Below are positions 35,094-38,374 of a stretch of DNA of 38,374 nucleotides, one piece after another. The first letter of the stretch is position 1. Each line of letters begins with the position of its first letter. The stretch is taken from contig NZ_JACVOO010000020.1 of the NCBI RefSeq assembly GCF_018882405.1, positions 1 to 38,374 on the forward strand, in the 5' to 3' direction. Source of the stretch: Polynucleobacter sp. 31A-FELB (GTDB lineage: Bacteria > Pseudomonadota > Gammaproteobacteria > Burkholderiales > Burkholderiaceae). Position numbers and translations under genes: made by a program. The notes under the pieces were generated by a model. That model saw only the letters and a list, made by a program, of their open reading frames with translations. It was not told where the DNA came from and searched no databases.

Positions 35094-36401
35094 ATGAGCC
35101 AACTAATTGATATTAAAGTCCCGGATATTGGGGATTACACAGATGTGCCTGTTATCGAAGTATTGGTAAAAGCCGGTGATCGCGTTGAAAAAGAGCAATC
35201 TATTGTTGTTCTAGAATCAGACAAGGCAACTATGGACGTTCCATCATCACACTCCGGTGTGGTGAAGGAAGTCAAAGTTAAAGTAGGCGACTCGATTTCA
35301 GAAGGTGCCATTGTTTTGGTGCTTGAAGAAAGTGGTGAGGCAGCAGCTCCAGTTGCCTCACAAACTGCACCAGCTCCCGCGGCGGTGAAGGTTGAATCAG
35401 CCCCAGCTCCAAAAGTAGAGCCGCCAATTGTGCGTGCACCTGCACCACCTCCCGTTAGTAATACTCCTGTTGAGGTTGATCCAACGGCAAGTCATGCAAG
35501 TCCTTCTGTGCGTAAATTTGCTCGTGAACTTGGTGTTGCTGTTCATCAAGTCAAAGGCTCTGGACCAAAAGGCAGAATTACTCAGGAAGACGTGCAGGCC
35601 TTTGTAAAGGCTGCAATGAGTGGTGGGGCCGGTAGTGCATCCAATGCTTCCGGTGGAAGTTTGGGTGGATTGAATCTCATTCCTTGGCCTAAGGTTGACT
35701 TCTCTAAATTTGGAGAGACTGAGCGTCAGCCACTTAATCGTATTAAGAAATTGACTGCAGCAAACTTAGGCCGCAATTGGGTCATGATTCCTGCAGTGAC
35801 TTATCACGAAGATGCGGACATTACTGATCTCGAGGCATTTAGGGTTCTCACCAACAAAGAGAATGAAAAGCAGGGCCTCAAAATCACTATGTTGGCTTTC
35901 TTGATGAAGGCTGCTGTGGCTGCGCTTAAGAAGTTCCCTGAGTTCAATAGTTCTATCGATGGTGATGACTTGGTATTGAAGAAGTATTTCAATATCGCAT
36001 TTGCCGCAGATACGCCAAATGGTTTAGTGGTGCCAGTAATTCGCGATGCAGATAAAAAAGGTATCTTTGAACTTGCTCGCGAAACTTCCGAATTGGCTGC
36101 GCTTGCACGAGATGGAAAATTAAAGCCAGACCAAATGCAGGGTGCTAGTTTCACCATTTCCTCACTGGGTGGCATTGGTGGTACGTATTTCTCACCCATT
36201 GTGAATGCACCTGAAGTCGCAATCTTGGGTGTAAGCAAAGCTGCTATGAAGCCTGTTTGGGATGGCAAGCAATTTGTCCCGCGCTTAATTTGCCCATTGT
36301 CATTGAGCGCTGATCATCGTGTAATTGATGGTGCTTTAGCAACACGCTTCAATGTCTATATCGCTCAGCTAATGTCCGACTTCCGTCGCGCAGCGCTATA
36401 A
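35094..36401 (+). CDS. aceF: Dihydrolipoamide acetyltransferase (E2) of pyruvate dehydrogenase
   Basis: A 435-residue E2 core enzyme. It has one lipoyl domain (about 1-78, lipoylated Lys44 in ESDKATMDVP), an Ala/Pro linker (about 83-128), an E1/E3-binding domain (about 133-170, with SPSVRKFARELGV) and the acetyltransferase domain (about 205-435), ending near the catalytic SADHRVIDG with His408. E. coli AceF has three lipoyl domains; here there is one, and a second one is carried by the E3 protein encoded next. lpdA follows after 9 bases. Confidence 0.97.
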   Translation: MSQLIDIKVPDIGDYTDVPVIEVLVKAGDRVEKEQSIVVLESDKATMDVPSSHSGVVKEVKVKVGDSISEGAIVLVLEESGEAAAPVASQTAPAPAAVKVESAPAPKVEPPIVRAPAPPPVSNTPVEVDPTASHASPSVRKFARELGVAVHQVKGSGPKGRITQEDVQAFVKAAMSGGAGSASNASGGSLGGLNLIPWPKVDFSKFGETERQPLNRIKKLTAANLGRNWVMIPAVTYHEDADITDLEAFRVLTNKENEKQGLKITMLAFLMKAAVAALKKFPEFNSSIDGDDLVLKKYFNIAFAADTPNGLVVPVIRDADKKGIFELARETSELAALARDGKLKPDQMQGASFTISSLGGIGGTYFSPIVNAPEVAILGVSKAAMKPVWDGKQFVPRLICPLSLSADHRVIDGALATRFNVYIAQLMSDFRRAAL

Positions 36402-36410
36402 GGAGAAGAC

Positions 36411-38201
36411 ATGGCTAAGCAAATTATTCTCGTACCAGATATTGGTGATTATTCAGATGTACCGGTTATTGAGGTACTCATCAAGGTAGGCGATGTCATT
36501 GAAAAAGAGCAGCCCTTACTTGTGCTGGAATCTGATAAAGCTACGATGGAAGTTCCAGCTGACTCTGCAGGAACTATTCTAAGTATTTCCGTTAAGGCTG
36601 GTGACAAGGTTAGCAAGGGTAGTGCGGTTGCAGAAATTGAAGTGGGGGTAGCGGCTGCACCTCAGGCTTCTACACCTGCAGCAAGCCCATCTCCTGCGCC
36701 TGCTCCAGCGGCCACTCCTGTAAGCAGCACTCCTATCGCTGGTCAATATAGCGGTAAGGTTGATCATGAGTGTGAAGTACTTGTCTTAGGTGCAGGCCCA
36801 GGCGGCTATAGCGCTGCATTCCGAAGTGCGGACTTGGGTATGAGCACCATCTTGGTAGAGCGTTACTCCACTTTGGGTGGTGTGTGCTTAAACGTGGGTT
36901 GCATCCCATCAAAAGCATTACTTCATACGACCTCCGTGATGGATGAAGTGAAGACAATGTCTAAACATGGCATTAGTTATGGCGCTCCAAAAATTGAAAT
37001 TGATCAACTGCGTGGGTATAAAGATTCTGTTATTGCTAAGTTGACAGGTGGATTGGCTGGCATGGCCAAAGCACGTAAGGTGACTGTTGTTCGTGGCCTA
37101 GGCCATTTCTTAGATGCGAATCACGTTGAGGTTGAGTTAACCAAGGGTGATGGCCAGGATTTAGCTGGTCAAAAAGAAGTAGTGCGCTTTCAGAAAGCAA
37201 TCATTGCGGCAGGTAGTCAGCCAGTGAAATTACCTTTCTTGCCAGAGGATCCGCGCATTGTCGATAGCACTGGCGCTTTATTGCTCAAGAGCATTCCAAA
37301 GCGCATGTTAGTTATTGGTGGCGGCATTATTGGTTTGGAGATGGCCACTGTCTACAGCACCCTAGGTTCGCGTATTGATATCGCTGAAATGATGGATGGC
37401 TTGATGGCAGGCGCAGACCGTGATTTAGAAAAGGTCTGGGAGAAATTTAACGCCGGCCGTTTTGAAAAGATCATGCTCAAGACTCGCGCCTCTAAGGCTG
37501 AAGTTAAGGCCGATGGTATTCAAGTGAGTTTTGAGGGCGAGAGCGCTCCTTCGGATCCGCAAACATACGACTTGGTATTGGTTGCAGTAGGGCGCACGCC
37601 TAATGGCAAAAAGATTGATGCATCTGCTGCAGGAGTTATCGTGGATGAGCGCGGCTTTATCCCGGTCGATAATCAAATGCGCACTAATGTGAACAACATT
37701 TTTGCTATTGGAGATATCGTTGGTCAACCTATGCTTGCTCACAAGGCAGTGCATGAAGGTCACGTTGCGGCTGAAGTTGCGGCTGGTGAAAAATCCTACT
37801 TTGATGCCAAGCAGATTCCATCCGTAGCGTATACCGACCCTGAAGTGGCTTGGGCTGGCTTGACTGAAGAGCAATGCAAAGCTAAAGGCATTGCTTATGA
37901 GAAGGGTTTATTCCCTTGGGCTGCTAGCGGCAGGGCGATTGCTAACGGTCGTGATGAAGGTTTCACCAAGCTTATTTTTGATGCTACAAGTAAGCGCATT
38001 ATTGGTGGCGGTATTGTAGGCACCCATGCTGGCGACTTAATTGGTGAAGTGTGTCTTGCAATTGAGATGGGTGCTGATGCTGTAGATATCGGCAAAACCG
38101 TTCATCCGCATCCAACCCTAGGTGAGTCAGTTGGCTTGGCTGCTGAGGCTGCTCTTGGCCACTGTACTGATTTACCGCCGGTAAAAAAGAAGGCGCATTA
38201 A
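36411..38201 (+). CDS. lpdA: Dihydrolipoamide dehydrogenase (E3) with N-terminal lipoyl domain
   Basis: A 596-residue FAD enzyme that reoxidises the lipoyl arms with NAD. The N-terminal lipoyl domain (about 1-78, Lys43 in ESDKATMEVP) and an Ala/Pro/Ser linker (about 80-112) precede the reductase. The reductase has the FAD loop VLGAGPGGYSAA (about 126-137), the redox cysteines C159 and C164 in GGVCLNVGCIPSK, the NAD loop VIGGGIIGLEMA, and the C-terminal HPHPTLGES with the active-site histidine. The lipoyl-E3 form is common in betaproteobacteria. AAGGAG precedes the start. The operon's terminator appears to be interrupted by the IS 47 bases after the stop. Confidence 0.98.
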   Translation: MAKQIILVPDIGDYSDVPVIEVLIKVGDVIEKEQPLLVLESDKATMEVPADSAGTILSISVKAGDKVSKGSAVAEIEVGVAAAPQASTPAASPSPAPAPAATPVSSTPIAGQYSGKVDHECEVLVLGAGPGGYSAAFRSADLGMSTILVERYSTLGGVCLNVGCIPSKALLHTTSVMDEVKTMSKHGISYGAPKIEIDQLRGYKDSVIAKLTGGLAGMAKARKVTVVRGLGHFLDANHVEVELTKGDGQDLAGQKEVVRFQKAIIAAGSQPVKLPFLPEDPRIVDSTGALLLKSIPKRMLVIGGGIIGLEMATVYSTLGSRIDIAEMMDGLMAGADRDLEKVWEKFNAGRFEKIMLKTRASKAEVKADGIQVSFEGESAPSDPQTYDLVLVAVGRTPNGKKIDASAAGVIVDERGFIPVDNQMRTNVNNIFAIGDIVGQPMLAHKAVHEGHVAAEVAAGEKSYFDAKQIPSVAYTDPEVAWAGLTEEQCKAKGIAYEKGLFPWAASGRAIANGRDEGFTKLIFDATSKRIIGGGIVGTHAGDLIGEVCLAIEMGADAVDIGKTVHPHPTLGESVGLAAEAALGHCTDLPPVKKKAH

Positions 38202-38232
38202 ACCTCGCATCTTTACTAGCTTGTTTGACAAG

Positions 38233-38248
38233 AAAAAGCCCCGAGAGA
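38233..38248 (+). terminator. Possible 5' arm of the lpdA operon terminator, interrupted by the IS
   Basis: AAAAAGCCCCGAGAGA lies directly before the IS end at 38249, about 30 bases after the lpdA stop. It looks like the left half of a terminator whose matching half (CTCGGGGCTTTTT type) would be on the far side of the IS. AAAAAGCC is exactly 8 bases from the IS end, as in the left copy. Confidence 0.5.
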
Positions 38249-38374
38249 TGAACTGACCCACAAAAGTTGGACACCCAATCCAACCAAAAGGGGTCAGCTT
38301 CATGAGCAAACACAGTGCGCAGTTCAAGCTAAAAGTAGTTAATGATTATCTAGGGGGTGGAGGCTACCTGAGGG
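38249..38374 (+). mobile_element. IS3-family (IS150-like) insertion sequence, 5' end only
   Basis: Begins TGAACTGACCCACAAAAG and matches the reverse complement of 1-127 except for three bases, all inside the transposase start. Together the two form long inverted repeats at the window ends, with both elements reading outward. Only 126 bases are present. Confidence 0.85.
38302..38374 (+). CDS. IS3-family transposase OrfA, N-terminal fragment cut by window edge
   Basis: The ATG at 38302 opens MSKHSAQFKLKVVNDYLGGG then GYLR and leaves the window after 24 codons. It is the same OrfA start as the left copy, with Gly instead of Arg at residue 18. Transcription from lpdA could read into it because the operon terminator seems to be interrupted. 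Confidence 0.75.
   Translation, partial: MSKHSAQFKLKVVNDYLGGGGYLR

Noticed and set aside
35804..36268. A 154-residue frame on the minus strand.
   Set aside because: It lies wholly inside aceF, a clear, conserved coding region, and has no ribosome binding site or family features.
37425..37874. A 149-residue frame on the minus strand.
   Set aside because: Antisense to lpdA, where the sense protein has the expected NAD and dimer motifs throughout.
1..38374. A 38-kb composite transposon bounded by inverted IS copies.
   Set aside because: The cargo is core metabolism (aceEF-lpdA, glnA, rnr, tRNA). The ends reach just 126-127 bases into the IS, as in a contig break. The copies differ at three bases and no target duplication can be seen.

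Overview
The window looks like chromosomal DNA of a betaproteobacterium of the order Burkholderiales, most likely a small-genome freshwater lineage such as Polynucleobacter. That placement is an inference from protein style and gene neighbourhoods: a lipoyl-domain E3 in an aceE-aceF-lpdA operon, a histidine kinase/LuxR-type regulator/folD/prlC block next to aceE, RNase R followed by rlmB, and glnA-ntrB-ntrC. No database search was run. Almost all of the sequence is dense, core-type coding DNA with short intergenic gaps; no gap between genes exceeds 300 bases. There is no prophage, CRISPR array or recognisable defence island.

Layout. 1-127 and 38249-38374 are the 5' ends of two inverted, outward-reading copies of one IS3-family (IS150-like) insertion sequence. 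Inside them, from the left: a 51-residue small protein, a channel-like membrane protein, an MFS exporter, a dienelactone-hydrolase-family enzyme, a DUF4239 membrane protein broken by one extra C, a protein I do not recognise, and tRNA-Leu(CAG). Then rnr-rlmB and a DUF2892 protein. Next are tal-trxC (minus) divergent from rpiA (plus), which are pentose phosphate genes. A non-coding stretch full of hairpins follows, then argA-yggX (minus) divergent from hrpA. From 16296 to 20857 runs a plus-strand cluster: YVTN propeller protein, polysaccharide deacetylase, fatty acid hydroxylase family protein, EI24-type membrane protein, and a CinA/MoaB-like protein. The nitrogen control operon glnA-ntrB-ntrC follows, with the exonuclease III gene overlapping ntrC. 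On the minus strand lies a block of PAS histidine kinase, FixJ-like regulator, folD and prlC. It is divergent from the pyruvate dehydrogenase operon aceE-aceF-lpdA.

How the parts fit. Upstream of glnA are two perfect GCAC-N7-GTGC sites and a GG-N10-GC element, the classic NtrC/sigma-54 arrangement, and the regulators are encoded just downstream. Two oddities sit in this operon. NtrC carries GAFPGA instead of the sigma-54-contacting GAFTGA motif, and a textbook intrinsic terminator lies inside the first codons of ntrB. The aceE promoter has a good -10 and an 11-bp inverted repeat centred near -59, where an activator such as the neighbouring FixJ-like regulator could bind.

The most unusual structural signal is at the window ends. 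Both IS copies begin exactly 8 bases after AAAAAGCC, which looks like the 5' arm of an intrinsic terminator, downstream of a gene read in the same direction. This suggests an IS that targets terminators. The ends reach only 126-127 bases into the IS, which also suggests a short-read contig broken at a repeat, so the inverted pair should not be read as a composite transposon. I found no convincing wholly new multi-gene system; the best candidates for new biology are the terminator-targeting IS, the GAFPGA NtrC, the ntrB internal terminator, and the structured non-coding stretch at 10264-10404.
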